A stretch of DNA of 64,000 bases from Bacillus_I endophytica_A (GCF_026790145.1 NZ_JALAMS010000011.1:248001-312000); one strand, 5' to 3'; counted from the stretch's first letter, positions 15,831-24,503 are shown. Numbers and translations are program-made. The notes: generated by a model from the letters alone, not told the origin.

Positions 15831-16802
15831 CTAGTTATTTTTAATCTTTCGCCACCACTTTTCATTCTCTACATACCACCCGATTGTTTCGTCCATTCCT
15901 TTCTCAAAGGTGTATGTAGGTTCCCATCCCAATTCCCTTTCCACTTTTGTTGCATCAATTGCATAGCGGCGATCATGACCAAGTCTGTCTTCCACAAACA
16001 GAATAAGTTCTCTTGAAACGCCTAGTTTCTCCACAATAAAATGCACAATTTCATTATTTGTTTTTTCATTACCTCCGCCAATATTATAAACTTCTCCAGC
16101 CACCCCTTTATGAATAACAAGATCAATTGCCATGCAATGGTCTCGAACGTGTAACCAATCTCGGACGTTCTTTCCATCTCCATAAACCGGAAGCCGTTCT
16201 CCTTCCATTGTATTTGTAATCATTAATGGAATAAGTTTTTCCGGAAACTGATATGGACCATAGTTATTGGAACATCTTGTAATATTCACATTCAGTCCAT
16301 ATGTTTTATAATAAGCACTTACAAGCATGTCAGCCCCTGCTTTACTAGCCGCATATGGACTGTTTGGAGCAAGCGGCGTTTCTTCTGTGAAGTAACCCGT
16401 TTCTCCTAATGATCCATACACTTCATCTGTAGAAATTTGAACGTACTTTTTAACCCCGTTCTCTTTTGCGATATCTAACAGTGTTTGAGTTCCTAGGACA
16501 TTGCTTTTGATAAAAACATCTGGCTCAGTGATGCTACGATCAACATGTGATTCTGCTGCGAAATTTACGATAACATCAATTTCATGCCCTTTTACAACTC
16601 GATCAAGAAGCTCCCGATTATTGATATCTCCTTTTATAAACGTATAATGCTCGTGGTTATGACTCTCTTTTAAGTTATCTAAATTCCCCGCATATGTAAG
16701 AACATCATAATTAACAATGAAATACGCTGGATAAGCTTCTATCATATAATGAATAAAGTTGCTGCCAATAAATCCTGCTCCGCCTGTGACTAAAATGTTC
16801 AT
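15831..16802 (-). CDS. rfbB: dTDP-glucose 4,6-dehydratase
   Basis: A 323-residue extended short-chain dehydrogenase. GGAGFIGSNF (7-16) binds NAD. STDEVYGSLGE supplies the Thr-Asp-Glu catalytic trio, and YAASKAGADML contains the catalytic Tyr-x3-Lys. NNYGPYQFPEKLIP and DRLGHDRRYAID are diagnostic of RfbB. It converts dTDP-glucose to dTDP-4-keto-6-deoxyglucose, an early step to dTDP-rhamnose and other deoxysugars. Length is normal and AAAAGGAG precedes the ATG. The usual rfbA/C/D partners are absent from this window, and the exopolysaccharide cluster begins 6 kb away with a flagellin between. Confidence 0.93.
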   Translation of the reverse strand: MNILVTGGAGFIGSNFIHYMIEAYPAYFIVNYDVLTYAGNLDNLKESHNHEHYTFIKGDINNRELLDRVVKGHEIDVIVNFAAESHVDRSITEPDVFIKSNVLGTQTLLDIAKENGVKKYVQISTDEVYGSLGETGYFTEETPLAPNSPYAASKAGADMLVSAYYKTYGLNVNITRCSNNYGPYQFPEKLIPLMITNTMEGERLPVYGDGKNVRDWLHVRDHCMAIDLVIHKGVAGEVYNIGGGNEKTNNEIVHFIVEKLGVSRELILFVEDRLGHDRRYAIDATKVERELGWEPTYTFEKGMDETIGWYVENEKWWRKIKNN

Positions 16803-16850
16803 GAGGACCTAACTCCTTTTTTAAATTTTTTATATAAATTTTCTCATAAG

Positions 16851-17645
16851 CTAAAGGGCTCCATCCACACTATGCCCGTAGAAATATTTTCGGCCTCTTT
16901 CCCAGCTTCTTTCTGATAGAGCATCTATGTAATCTGTAAGCTGTTGAAATACTCCTTCATCCATTAATGTTTCATATTGAACAGGACATTTCGTACCGCT
17001 CCACACTGATAACAAAATAGGGATACTCTCCATCTTTATCGAGGTGTTCTGTTCTCGTACATCAAATGCTCTTTGAACAAGAGTCTTTGTTAGGTCTCCT
17101 AGCAAGACAGGTTCTCTATTATAATAGTAGAAAGTCGGTGAAAGAGTGTTCATCCACTCCATATAATAAGAGCCAATTTCATCAACAGCAGCGTTCCAAT
17201 TAAGCTTCTGGGTGTAATCCATAATATGGTCTAGACTATCTCGAATCACTTCTTCCACAACTGTATCATCCCACTCTTCTAGTAGGGCTAAAAGATACGG
17301 CACAACTTCAGGAGATAGCGTCTCTCTTGCACATGACGCAAAAACATAAGCATTATCCTCTGACACTCGGGAGAGAAAGTTCAAATTTTCTACTTTTCGT
17401 AAATCTTCATGCGTACAAACGGAACAGAACACATGGATACATAAATTTAAAAGCTTTTCATTTTCAGTGTTGTTCATAAGATGGATTAAAGCATGTTTCA
17501 AAGAAAAATCTCCACTCTTAAACAATTGGATGAGAGAAATTAGCTTCTCTTCCTCTGTTAAAGACGCTCTAATATTTTGAGTTTCTCCAACAGAAGGAGC
17601 TGGCCCATACCATATGCTTTTAATTAATTCATTAACCGTTAGCAA
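16851..17645 (-). CDS. Imm47-type immunity protein
   Basis: A 264-residue helical protein. TTG 17645 is preferred because GAGGGAGAAA lies just upstream; the frame extends further without a site. The opening VNELIKSIWYGPAPSVGE and the HEAT-like helices (LKHALIHLMNNTENEKLLNL, PEVVPYLLALLEEWDD) match what I recall of Imm47 family proteins. It is followed upstream on the same strand by two SUKH genes, so it belongs to a second immunity group separated from the toxin operon by about 3 kb. The family call is moderate. Confidence 0.6.
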   Translation of the reverse strand: MLTVNELIKSIWYGPAPSVGETQNIRASLTEEEKLISLIQLFKSGDFSLKHALIHLMNNTENEKLLNLCIHVFCSVCTHEDLRKVENLNFLSRVSEDNAYVFASCARETLSPEVVPYLLALLEEWDDTVVEEVIRDSLDHIMDYTQKLNWNAAVDEIGSYYMEWMNTLSPTFYYYNREPVLLGDLTKTLVQRAFDVREQNTSIKMESIPILLSVWSGTKCPVQYETLMDEGVFQQLTDYIDALSERSWERGRKYFYGHSVDGAL

Positions 17646-17694
17646 GATTTCTCCCTCTTTCCTAATTTCCTCTATTACTTCTATTATACTAATA

Positions 17695-17724
17695 AAAAAG
17701 CTCAGCAACCCTCTGCTGAACTTT
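17695..17724 (-). terminator. Terminator after the SUKH gene
   Basis: On the minus strand AAAGTTCAGCA and TGCTGAGCTTT pair with one G-T pair and run into TTTTTTA. It lies 6 bases past the stop of the gene at 17730. Confidence 0.8.
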
Positions 17725-17729
17725 CCCCC

Positions 17730-18182
17730 TCAATCTTCATGTGTATACAAGCCCTCTACAAAGCTTTTAAAATCCGGAGCTAATTCTAAAATAAAAGGAT
17801 CCACATCTGCTTCTAAATCAATATAGATGATTGGTGGATTTTCATTTCTCTCTCTGTAATCCATCGCAATCCACCAGTGTCCGTCACCTTCTAGTAATAA
17901 GATGTTTTCCGGTAGCTCCCACTCTTCGATATAGTAAGAACTTGATAGAATGCCTTCTTCATCTATTCCAAAAATTGATGTTACGCTGACATGATCATCC
18001 GCCCATCCTGTTGGTACTGATGTTGGAAAAGAATCATAAATAATGGACCCTCCGTTATGGATTTTACATAGTTCAATATAAGCCTCCGGAAGTTTAATGC
18101 CAAGCTTTTTCTCAGCTTCTATCACTTCTCTGTCTGTGACAGGTGCTTTTGTTTCGTATTCTGTATCCCAAATGTTTTTCAT
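17730..18182 (-). CDS. SMI1/KNR4 (SUKH-1) immunity protein
   Basis: A 150-residue SUKH-1 protein with AGGGAGGATC before the ATG. Landmarks: LPEAYIELCKIHNGGSIIY, SIFGIDEEGI, WELPENILLLEGDGHWWIAMD and PPIIYIDLEADVD. The C-terminal helix is APDFKSFVEGL. The GDGHWW-A-DYR stretch is typical of the YobK-like subset of the family. It lies 18 bases downstream of another SUKH gene and shares its transcript. No toxin gene is nearby. Confidence 0.87.
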   Translation of the reverse strand: MKNIWDTEYETKAPVTDREVIEAEKKLGIKLPEAYIELCKIHNGGSIIYDSFPTSVPTGWADDHVSVTSIFGIDEEGILSSSYYIEEWELPENILLLEGDGHWWIAMDYRERNENPPIIYIDLEADVDPFILELAPDFKSFVEGLYTHED

Positions 18183-18200
18183 GTTGATCCTCCCTAATGG

Positions 18201-18608
18201 TTACTCGGATAAATTAAGACAAAATGCAGAAAAGTTATTAGAGAGAAAAAACAAGTTCTCTTCTTCTCTATTATGAACCCAAACGTAAACTTCCCCAAAA
18301 TACTCCTCACTAACTCCTAATAGAATCTCATTCTCCCCTGGATCATTTGCAATCGAAAGAAACTCATCTGAAATTTCTCCCTCTAATATTTCAAACACCC
18401 TGTCTAAATCATTCAAATGATAAAACTTATTAACCAAACTTTCTCCTTCATCATCTGAAATTTTAAAGGTAGATTCTTTAGGATATCCTCCATTGTATTG
18501 TAGCAAAAAGTCCACATATTGTTGTGGCAGTGTTATGTTAGGGGTCCCCTCAAGTTTCCCTATATCTCGTAAAGCTATTTTTGGACCTTGATAATCTATG
18601 CTTATCAT
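18201..18608 (-). CDS. SMI1/KNR4 (SUKH-1) immunity protein
   Basis: A 135-residue SUKH-1 protein preceded by GGAGGGAG. Landmarks: LPQQYVDFLLQYNGGYPKE, FKISDDEGESLVNKFYHL, FLSIANDPGENEILLGV, VYVWVHNRE and FFLSNNFSAFCLNL. It closely parallels the gene at 10458-10886 in motif order and wording, indicating paralogy between the two immunity groups. It is the first gene of the two-gene SUKH unit. Confidence 0.87.
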   Translation of the reverse strand: MISIDYQGPKIALRDIGKLEGTPNITLPQQYVDFLLQYNGGYPKESTFKISDDEGESLVNKFYHLNDLDRVFEILEGEISDEFLSIANDPGENEILLGVSEEYFGEVYVWVHNREEENLFFLSNNFSAFCLNLSE

Positions 18609-18660
18609 TTGTTCTCCCTCTATCCTTACTTTCTATTATATAAAAATTAATCCCATCAAA

Positions 18661-18700
18661 AAAAGATAATCTCATAGTGTCTAAATATGAGATTATCTTT
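18661..18700 (-). terminator. Terminator of the TcaA-like gene
   Basis: Fifteen-base arms (AAGATAATCTCATA and TATGAGATTATCTT core) around a 9-base loop, with a run of T on the minus strand, 6 bases past the stop at 18706. Confidence 0.88.
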
Positions 18701-18705
18701 CCCTA

Positions 18706-20004
18706 TTAAAATTCAGTTTTCTCGACTTCTTTACTTGTCATATAATCTTCATCTGTAAGATGATCTCCCGTTACACCATAGATTATCCAGCTTTTTTTCT
18801 TTTCATCGTATTCTAGCGTGACATTAGATTCCTCAAAGTCTTCCTCAAGATCTGTGTCAATACTTGAATACACATCTCTTGTTTTCTCGTGAAATTCTAC
18901 TGGAATATGGATAAGGTCAACACCGCCGCTACCTTTTTCGTACTCCACTTTTGAAAAATCAATACGAGTACCAAGTGCCTTTCCTTCAAAATAGGTGTCT
19001 TCATCATAATAGCCAATTGTTTCTGTATAATCCTTCTTAATATTATCAGAGACATTCGTCAATTTATTAGCATCTTTTTGCACTAAAGAATTGATCTTAT
19101 TTTTCGCAAATTCATTAATTGTCTTTTTAACATCCTCTTTTGTTTTCTTATTAACAATAGGATCTGGTGTAATTTCATAAGACTGTTTATTACTGTCCAC
19201 TGTTACCTCTTTACTCTTTCCTTCTCCCCATGGAAACTTCACAATACCTTGTAGTTTAATCCCATCTTTCACAGGACCAAACTCGGTGTTCCTCGTAAAC
19301 TCTTCTCCTTCTTTCTCACCATTTATCATAAGTGTTGTGTTCGGCACATCGGAAGAAACCGTCACTGTTTCACCACTAAAGGTCAAACTTTCCGTCTCTT
19401 CAAAGTCATCATCATCAAACAGCGTAAATTCATTTGAATCTTTCACTGTTGTATAATCAAACTTCTTCTGCCCTTCTAGCGTATATGTTCCAGGACCAAA
19501 GACACCTAATACTTTAGAGTCTTGTCCTTCCATATCTACCTTTTTGCCATTGAATTTTACTGTTGCGTCTTTTTCTGCTTCCACTTCAAGCTTATAGCCT
19601 CTTGCTTTTAGTGTATATTTATCACCTAAGAAGCCATCTTCCTTCTCAATATAGAAAGCACCAATGTTTGAAATGCTGTCACCAGGATAATCTGCCATTA
19701 AAGGATTTGGTGCTTGTCCTTCTGATTCATAGTGAGCAGCTTGGGAATTAAGATACATCATTTGATCTTCATATGTTGATGAACTGTCTTGTAAATAAGC
19801 AATCGCTGACTTTGCTTCTTTCTCCGTCCATTTCACATCTTCATCAACTTCCACTAAATCTACTAACCCTTTTGCATCATTGCTACTAATCTTCTCTTGA
19901 AAATCTTCCACAAGCTGAGTTGGCTCTGGTGATTTTCCGATCACTAAAAAGAGAATAAGGATAATGATTGCAATCGGAACGATAATAACTAACTTCTTCT
20001 TCAT
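18706..20004 (-). CDS. TcaA/YvbJ-like membrane-anchored protein
   Basis: A 432-residue protein with one N-terminal membrane anchor (4-23, KLVIIVPIAIIILILFLVIG) and a long extracytoplasmic part. The pattern follows the TcaA family: a helical first domain, two Ig-like domains around 125-190 (YKLEVEAEKDATVKFNGKKV) and 215-290 (ETVTVSSDVPNTTLMINGE), and a C-terminal NTF2-like domain (about 295-420, SSIDTDLEEDFEESNVTLEY, KKSWIIYGV). In staphylococci TcaA affects glycopeptide susceptibility. YvbJ-type relatives begin with a zinc ribbon, which is missing here. A GGGAG site precedes the ATG. Confidence 0.75.
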   Translation of the reverse strand: MKKKLVIIVPIAIIILILFLVIGKSPEPTQLVEDFQEKISSNDAKGLVDLVEVDEDVKWTEKEAKSAIAYLQDSSSTYEDQMMYLNSQAAHYESEGQAPNPLMADYPGDSISNIGAFYIEKEDGFLGDKYTLKARGYKLEVEAEKDATVKFNGKKVDMEGQDSKVLGVFGPGTYTLEGQKKFDYTTVKDSNEFTLFDDDDFEETESLTFSGETVTVSSDVPNTTLMINGEKEGEEFTRNTEFGPVKDGIKLQGIVKFPWGEGKSKEVTVDSNKQSYEITPDPIVNKKTKEDVKKTINEFAKNKINSLVQKDANKLTNVSDNIKKDYTETIGYYDEDTYFEGKALGTRIDFSKVEYEKGSGGVDLIHIPVEFHEKTRDVYSSIDTDLEEDFEESNVTLEYDEKKKSWIIYGVTGDHLTDEDYMTSKEVEKTEF

Positions 20005-20394
20005 ACGAAACTCCCTTTACTGTTAATTTAAAAAATACATAGTAATCAAAGTAGAGAAAGAACTCTTAGAAAAATTCCACAAACTAACCTTTCTAGGATT
20101 AATTTCATTTTCTACTATGTTATTTCCATTATAAAACAGTAAAGAATTGGATTGGATAGGGAAAAAGAGCTCTTTTTTGAGAGGAAGTTAACCTTTAGAC
20201 CTAGTTGTAAATCTTTGTAAAGAGGACTTAAGAAGGGTATTTTAACAAATGGAAAGAGCTCAAATAGTGGAGAAGCTTAGTTTATACAATAGCTTCCCAT
20301 ATTTCATTATCACTTCTATATTTTCATTATGAAATTTAATATTAAAATACCATCCTTTTTATCTATAAAAATATAAATTTTATCCAAAAAGGAC

Positions 20395-20421
20395 TTAACA
20401 TCTCCCTTTTTACTCCGATAT
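20395..20421 (+). promoter_or_regulatory. Sigma-D-type flagellar promoter
   Basis: TTAA (20395-20398) and TCCGATAT (20414-20421) are separated by 15 bases, close to the sigma-D consensus TAAA-N15-GCCGATAT. It lies about 145 bases before the flagellin start, leaving a long leader as in B. subtilis hag. Confidence 0.72.
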
Positions 20422-20503
20422 AAACAGAGAGGAGAGATGATACATAAGATGATGTTTCTAGAAAGCGCTTGGATGATTTATAGTAAATCACCGCTCTTTA
20501 TTT

Positions 20504-20523
20504 CACATGGACACAAGGATGTG
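20504..20523 (+). promoter_or_regulatory. CsrA-type leader hairpin of the flagellin mRNA
   Basis: CACAT and ATGTG form a 5-bp stem around GGACACAAGG, presenting GGA in the loop. A second GGA lies in the ribosome site CATGGAGG (20548-20555). This two-site arrangement is how CsrA represses hag translation in B. subtilis. The assignment here is by analogy; csrA is not in the window. Confidence 0.6.
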
Positions 20524-20563
20524 CCCGCCAAAATAATAGATCTATTACATGGAGGTAGTAGTA

Positions 20564-21487
20564 ATGAGAATTAATCACAATATCGCAGCATTAAACACTT
20601 ATAACAAATTAGGGGTAAGTAATAATGCAATGTCTAAAAATATGGAAAAGCTTTCTTCAGGGCTTCGTATTAACCGCGCCGGAGATGATGCAGCTGGTCT
20701 TTCTATTTCTGAGAAAATGCGTTCCCAAATTCGTGGTTTAGATCAAGCTTCTAAAAATGCCCAAGATGGTATCTCTCTTCTTCAAATAGCTGAAGGTGGA
20801 TTAAATGAAACACATGACATTCTCCAACGTATGCGTGAACTTGTTGTTCAAGCTGGGAACGATGGAACACAAAGGAAAGATGACCTTCAGGCTATTCAAG
20901 ATGAGATTAAAGCTTTACAGAGTGAAATTGGAGGTGTTGATGGAGAGTCTGGAATTTCTGATCGTACACAATTTAATGGAAAAAACCTATTAGATGGAAC
21001 TTTTGCTACAAAGGATTCAGATCAAAAAGATTTAGTTTTCCAAATTGGGGCTAATGCAGATCAAACTATTAAAGTGAATATTGGAAATATGAGTGCTACT
21101 GCTTTAGGTACAGCAGCTGAACCAGATGATGGAGATGACCAGACTGTAGAAGCTTCTGGATTTACTATTAGCCAAATTGATGTTACCAAATTTGCGGACA
21201 CAGGTAATGATTTTAAAACTCAACTAAAATCGGTTGATGATGCAATTACAACAGTATCATCTCAACGTTCAAAAATTGGGGCTGTACAAAATCGATTAGA
21301 GCATACTATTAATAACCTAAATACACAAAATGAAAACCTAACATCAGCAGAATCTCGTATTCGTGATGTTGACATGGCAAAAGAAATGATGGAGCAGACA
21401 AAAAACTCTATCCTTGCTCAAGCTTCTCAAGCTATGCTTACACAAGCAAATCAACAGCCACAGAACGTCCTTCAAATGCTTCGATAG
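20564..21487 (+). CDS. hag: Flagellin
   Basis: A 307-residue flagellin. The N-terminal D0/D1 is MRINHNIAALNTYNKLGVSN, followed by MEKLSSGLRINRAGDDAAGL and ISEKMRSQIRGLDQA. The C-terminal D1/D0 is NRLEHTINNLNTQNENLTSA, ESRIRDVDMAKEM and ILAQASQAMLTQANQQPQNV, ending LLR-type (QMLR). The central domain is short, about 100 residues, as in B. subtilis Hag. ATG 20564 follows GGAGGTAG; an in-frame ATG 15 bases upstream overlaps that site. The gene is monocistronic, with a sigma-D-like promoter and a terminator, and no other flagellar genes are nearby. Confidence 0.96.
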   Translation: MRINHNIAALNTYNKLGVSNNAMSKNMEKLSSGLRINRAGDDAAGLSISEKMRSQIRGLDQASKNAQDGISLLQIAEGGLNETHDILQRMRELVVQAGNDGTQRKDDLQAIQDEIKALQSEIGGVDGESGISDRTQFNGKNLLDGTFATKDSDQKDLVFQIGANADQTIKVNIGNMSATALGTAAEPDDGDDQTVEASGFTISQIDVTKFADTGNDFKTQLKSVDDAITTVSSQRSKIGAVQNRLEHTINNLNTQNENLTSAESRIRDVDMAKEMMEQTKNSILAQASQAMLTQANQQPQNVLQMLR

Positions 21488-21490
21488 GAA

Positions 21491-21518
21491 AAAAGACATC
21501 CTTATCTGGGGATGTCTT
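21491..21518 (+). terminator. Flagellin terminator
   Basis: Arms AAAGACATCC and GGATGTCTTT around an 8-base loop, followed by ATTTTTT, 3 bases after the flagellin stop. Confidence 0.88.
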
Positions 21519-21835
21519 TATTTTTTAGATACCCATTACAAAAAAATCTATATTTTATTCAATAGATACTGTTGTTATTAGGGATTTTACCACCATTGGT
21601 AACAGTAATCTACATCTTCTATTTATATCCACAATTCTTTGCAAAAACTAACAACTACTTAAAGAACCTTACAAATGATTTTATTACTTTTTCATCTAAT
21701 ATAAATGTTAATCTCCCTGGTACAAATAATTCACATAACCACATTATCGGTGAGCAGGAAAAAAGTTATAAATAGCTGATACACCTACTGCAGAAGATAT
21801 TAAATCTACATCAAAGTTAAAAATTATTACCCTTA

Positions 21836-21961
21836 AATGTCCGTAAATATATATATGATTTAAAGAACGTTCGTAATTCCATTTTAAACTTAAAAGAACA
21901 TTAGGGAAGCTGAATCCCTTACAAAAATAACAGATTGTAAAAGTACACTTTTACGGACGTT
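21836..21961. repeat. 126-bp segment bounded by imperfect inverted repeats
   Basis: AATGTCCGTAAA (21836-21847) and TTTACGGACGTT (21950-21961) are inverted with one mismatch. The segment has no coding content. It could be a miniature mobile element or an incidental long-range pairing; I see no flanking target duplication. Confidence 0.3.
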
Positions 21962-21992
21962 AATTAATTTAAAAGATATTTGTAACACAAAA

Positions 21993-22027
21993 AAGCCTCT
22001 TGCTCAATATAGAGCAGGAGACTTTTA
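21993..22027. terminator. Terminator-like hairpin
   Basis: AAAGCCTCTTGCTC and GAGCAGGAGACTTT pair with two mismatches around a 6-base loop, flanked by A-runs and T-runs. It lies downstream of both flanking transcription units and could stop either. Confidence 0.6.
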
Positions 22028-22340
22028 CTATGGGTATAACATTGGCTGATATAGGCTAATTCCGTCCTTTAGTATAGACTGTTTACTTAAAGAAATGAAA
22101 TACAAGTTAAGGCATTAAGTACAGTAAATCAATGGAATTAAATCACTCTTCATAAAAAATATATCTGTAATGAATGTCTTGTGTTCTTTAACTGCACTGA
22201 ATAACGCTGTTAGTTATACAATTCCCCCTGGTTATCCCTGTACCTTTCTACCCTTTTTAACCGAATATCAGGTATAAGCAGTTAATATAACTCATAATTA
22301 AGAATTGTTTTATATTATAAAATCAGATATTCTTCGTACC

Positions 22341-23276
22341 TTATTCAGCCGTAGTGATAGAGTTTTGCTTCCCTAAATCAATTAGGCCCTCTTTACTGAT
22401 ATTACTTATCAACTGATTTTTATAGGAGTCTGAATCGAACTTAGCAGCTTCATTATATTTATTATCCCAAATGGTACCTTGAAAGTAGTTATGAGCTCCT
22501 TTGACATAGATGCCAAACTTTGTCCGTTCTGAAATTTGGATTTGTATATTGTTGAAGCTATTACCGGATATTTCATATGGTACAGAAGCATGGCCGTCGA
22601 GATAAATACCATAGTTAGAGTCACTAATATGAATTTGGTCAAAAGTATTGCCATTAATCCAATTTAGATTTCCTTCTTCTACTGGAGTTGTTTTAAAATA
22701 GATTGCTTTATCGAAACCGTAAATATTGAGATTACTTACATGTACCCAAGAAATACAATCACGATTTTTTTGTGTATAGAAATGAATAGCATTTCCATTG
22801 CCTTTTCTTTTTCCAACAATCTGTATATCGGAGATTGTAGTAAGGTGGTTGCCAGATAAAAAACGATCCTTACCCTCTAGATAAATAACACTGGAATCAT
22901 AATTTTCAACAAAATAGGTATTGATTGTACCCCCTTGGATACTACCGTCTAACCGAAGATGAATCACATTCACATTTCGTCTTGGTAATAATGTGGCGCC
23001 TTTACTTAAATTAAGGGTCACATTACTCTTAACTTCAATTGTGCTCTCAATGTTGTATGTTCCTGTTGGTACATATACATTTCCACCACCATCTTTATTT
23101 GCTTGATCAATAGCTTTTTGTATGGAAGAAGCGTCCTCTTTATTATCACGACCATCTGCGCCAAATTTAACAACATTGTATTCATAAGTATTTTCAGAAT
23201 TAGAGAAATCATTTTTGAATTCAAAGTACAAAAATATAGACAATGAGATAGATAACAAAATCAAGATACTTTTAAT
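22341..23276 (-). CDS. Right-handed beta-helix (pectate-lyase-like) protein, apparent ATT start
   Basis: A 311-residue exported or anchored protein. Residues 1-17 are hydrophobic. YNVVKFGADGRDNKEDASSI then GGGNVYVPTGTYNIE is the standard opening of the pectate-lyase superfamily / GH28-type beta-helix, and the rest repeats N-x-I/F-x-I-x rungs. It may cut or modify the exported polysaccharide. The only codon well placed after GGGAGG is ATT 23274-23276 (7-base gap), giving MKSILILLSIS; the nearest TTG is 19 bases from the site. The ribosome site sits in the stop region of the polymerase gene, so translation is probably coupled. Confidence 0.75.
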   Translation of the reverse strand: MKSILILLSISLSIFLYFEFKNDFSNSENTYEYNVVKFGADGRDNKEDASSIQKAIDQANKDGGGNVYVPTGTYNIESTIEVKSNVTLNLSKGATLLPRRNVNVIHLRLDGSIQGGTINTYFVENYDSSVIYLEGKDRFLSGNHLTTISDIQIVGKRKGNGNAIHFYTQKNRDCISWVHVSNLNIYGFDKAIYFKTTPVEEGNLNWINGNTFDQIHISDSNYGIYLDGHASVPYEISGNSFNNIQIQISERTKFGIYVKGAHNYFQGTIWDNKYNEAAKFDSDSYKNQLISNISKEGLIDLGKQNSITTAE

Positions 23277-23279
23277 AGG

Positions 23280-24503
23280 TCATCCTCCCTTTGATGACAC
23301 TGATTTATGAAGCACTCTGTCCCTTTCCAATAAATATCTCCATATTAATGCTATGAATAAAAAGAAAACTTCATTAATAATCATTGAAAGTGAACTAAGC
23401 AATACTATCATTGAACATAATGTAAAAAACAGATAACGTATATCTGGTCCTTTTTTTCGCCCCTTGTAAAGGTCAATAGCTAACAGAAGAAATATAATTA
23501 AGTAAAGTGTTAAGCCGATAAGCCCTGATTCTGTAAGCACTTCTAAAAACGTATTATGCATGTAACGATCGCTTCCGAAATAAGAGGAATTGTATGGACG
23601 AAAATTGAATAAACCAATACCAAAAACAGGGTGATCTTTAAATAAACTTATTCCATTTTCCCAAAGAGTAAACCTCCCACTTCCATTGTCATTGGCTGAT
23701 GATTCAAATCTAGATGTAAGTATATCCCAAATGTTTATAGAGAGAAAAAAATTTGCAATTTGGATGAGCAGGTAACTGAGTACCAGTCCTGATGTAACCA
23801 TTTTTATTTTTGTCTTTACTTTTGCAAATATAAAAAACATAAAGAGTCCTAATAATACGGCTAGTATCGCCCCCCTAGAGAATGTGAGCAAGAGTGTACT
23901 AGTAGTTAGTAATAATCCTAGTTTAGATTTTTTCGAATCGATATGTGTTAAATAGTAGAAAAAGAAAACAAAGTTACAAAAGGAGAATATGTTGGGATCA
24001 TCAAATGTCCCAATCAGTCTTGGCACACTCCTATCAACTAAAACTCCATAAGACCTTATTTGATTACCAATAAAATTGAAATGGAGAAAATACATACCAA
24101 TTGCGTAAAGGATGATCGAGGTTAGGTTGAAAATAATTCCAACGCTTGAAATTATTTTTTCTAGTTTCATAATATCAACTTTACTAAGGATATCCTTCAT
24201 TACAATATAAGAGGTTAAGGTAATAATTATACCTAATATCAAACGAATACTATATTCAGGGTATTTAGCAAATAGCCCAGTTGAGCAATAGTAAATATAA
24301 AATACAAATATCACCACTTCAAAAGTCCGTAACTTATAAAATCTAAATCCATTAAGCCTAAGAACAAAACAAACAGCAATGATAATCATATATGGTTTTA
24401 AAGCAAAACCAACATTAATATTGTAGGAACTTAGAGTAATGGACAGAAAAAGTAGGTAAGCAGGAAGTATTGAGGAATTATGGGACTTCTCAATACCATT
24501 CAT
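23280..24503 (-). CDS. O-antigen ligase/polymerase family protein (Wzy-type)
   Basis: A 407-residue protein with about eleven membrane helices and the Wzy_C signature: SGRFTLWENGISLFKDHPVF, GIGLFNFRPY, then YMHNTFLEVLTESGLIGL. ATG 24503 follows GGAGGGATAC. It would polymerise lipid-linked repeat units on the outer face of the membrane in the Wzx/Wzy pathway. It ends at the ribosome site of the beta-helix gene. A 500-base gap separates it from the dehydrogenase gene upstream, so it may have its own promoter. Confidence 0.85.
   Translation of the reverse strand: MNGIEKSHNSSILPAYLLFLSITLSSYNINVGFALKPYMIIIAVCFVLRLNGFRFYKLRTFEVVIFVFYIYYCSTGLFAKYPEYSIRLILGIIITLTSYIVMKDILSKVDIMKLEKIISSVGIIFNLTSIILYAIGMYFLHFNFIGNQIRSYGVLVDRSVPRLIGTFDDPNIFSFCNFVFFFYYLTHIDSKKSKLGLLLTTSTLLLTFSRGAILAVLLGLFMFFIFAKVKTKIKMVTSGLVLSYLLIQIANFFLSINIWDILTSRFESSANDNGSGRFTLWENGISLFKDHPVFGIGLFNFRPYNSSYFGSDRYMHNTFLEVLTESGLIGLTLYLIIFLLLAIDLYKGRKKGPDIRYLFFTLCSMIVLLSSLSMIINEVFFLFIALIWRYLLERDRVLHKSVSSKGG

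Larger units (their letters stand above)
21528..22340. other. Gene-poor region between flagellin and polysaccharide genes
   Basis: About 800 AT-rich bases with no convincing gene. A 67-codon frame at 21572-21775 (TTG start, hydrophobic first 25 residues) lacks a ribosome site. The only structures I see are an inverted-repeat pair at 21836-21847/21950-21961 and a terminator-like hairpin at 21993-22027. Confidence 0.5.

Noticed and set aside
20460..20475. cre-like GAAAGCGCTTGG in the flagellin leader
   Set aside because: It lacks the required TG and CA ends of the consensus.
21572..21775. 67-codon plus-strand frame with hydrophobic N-terminus after the flagellin gene
   Set aside because: No ribosome site, weak TTG start, low-complexity Asn-rich tail; probably chance in AT-rich DNA or a remnant.
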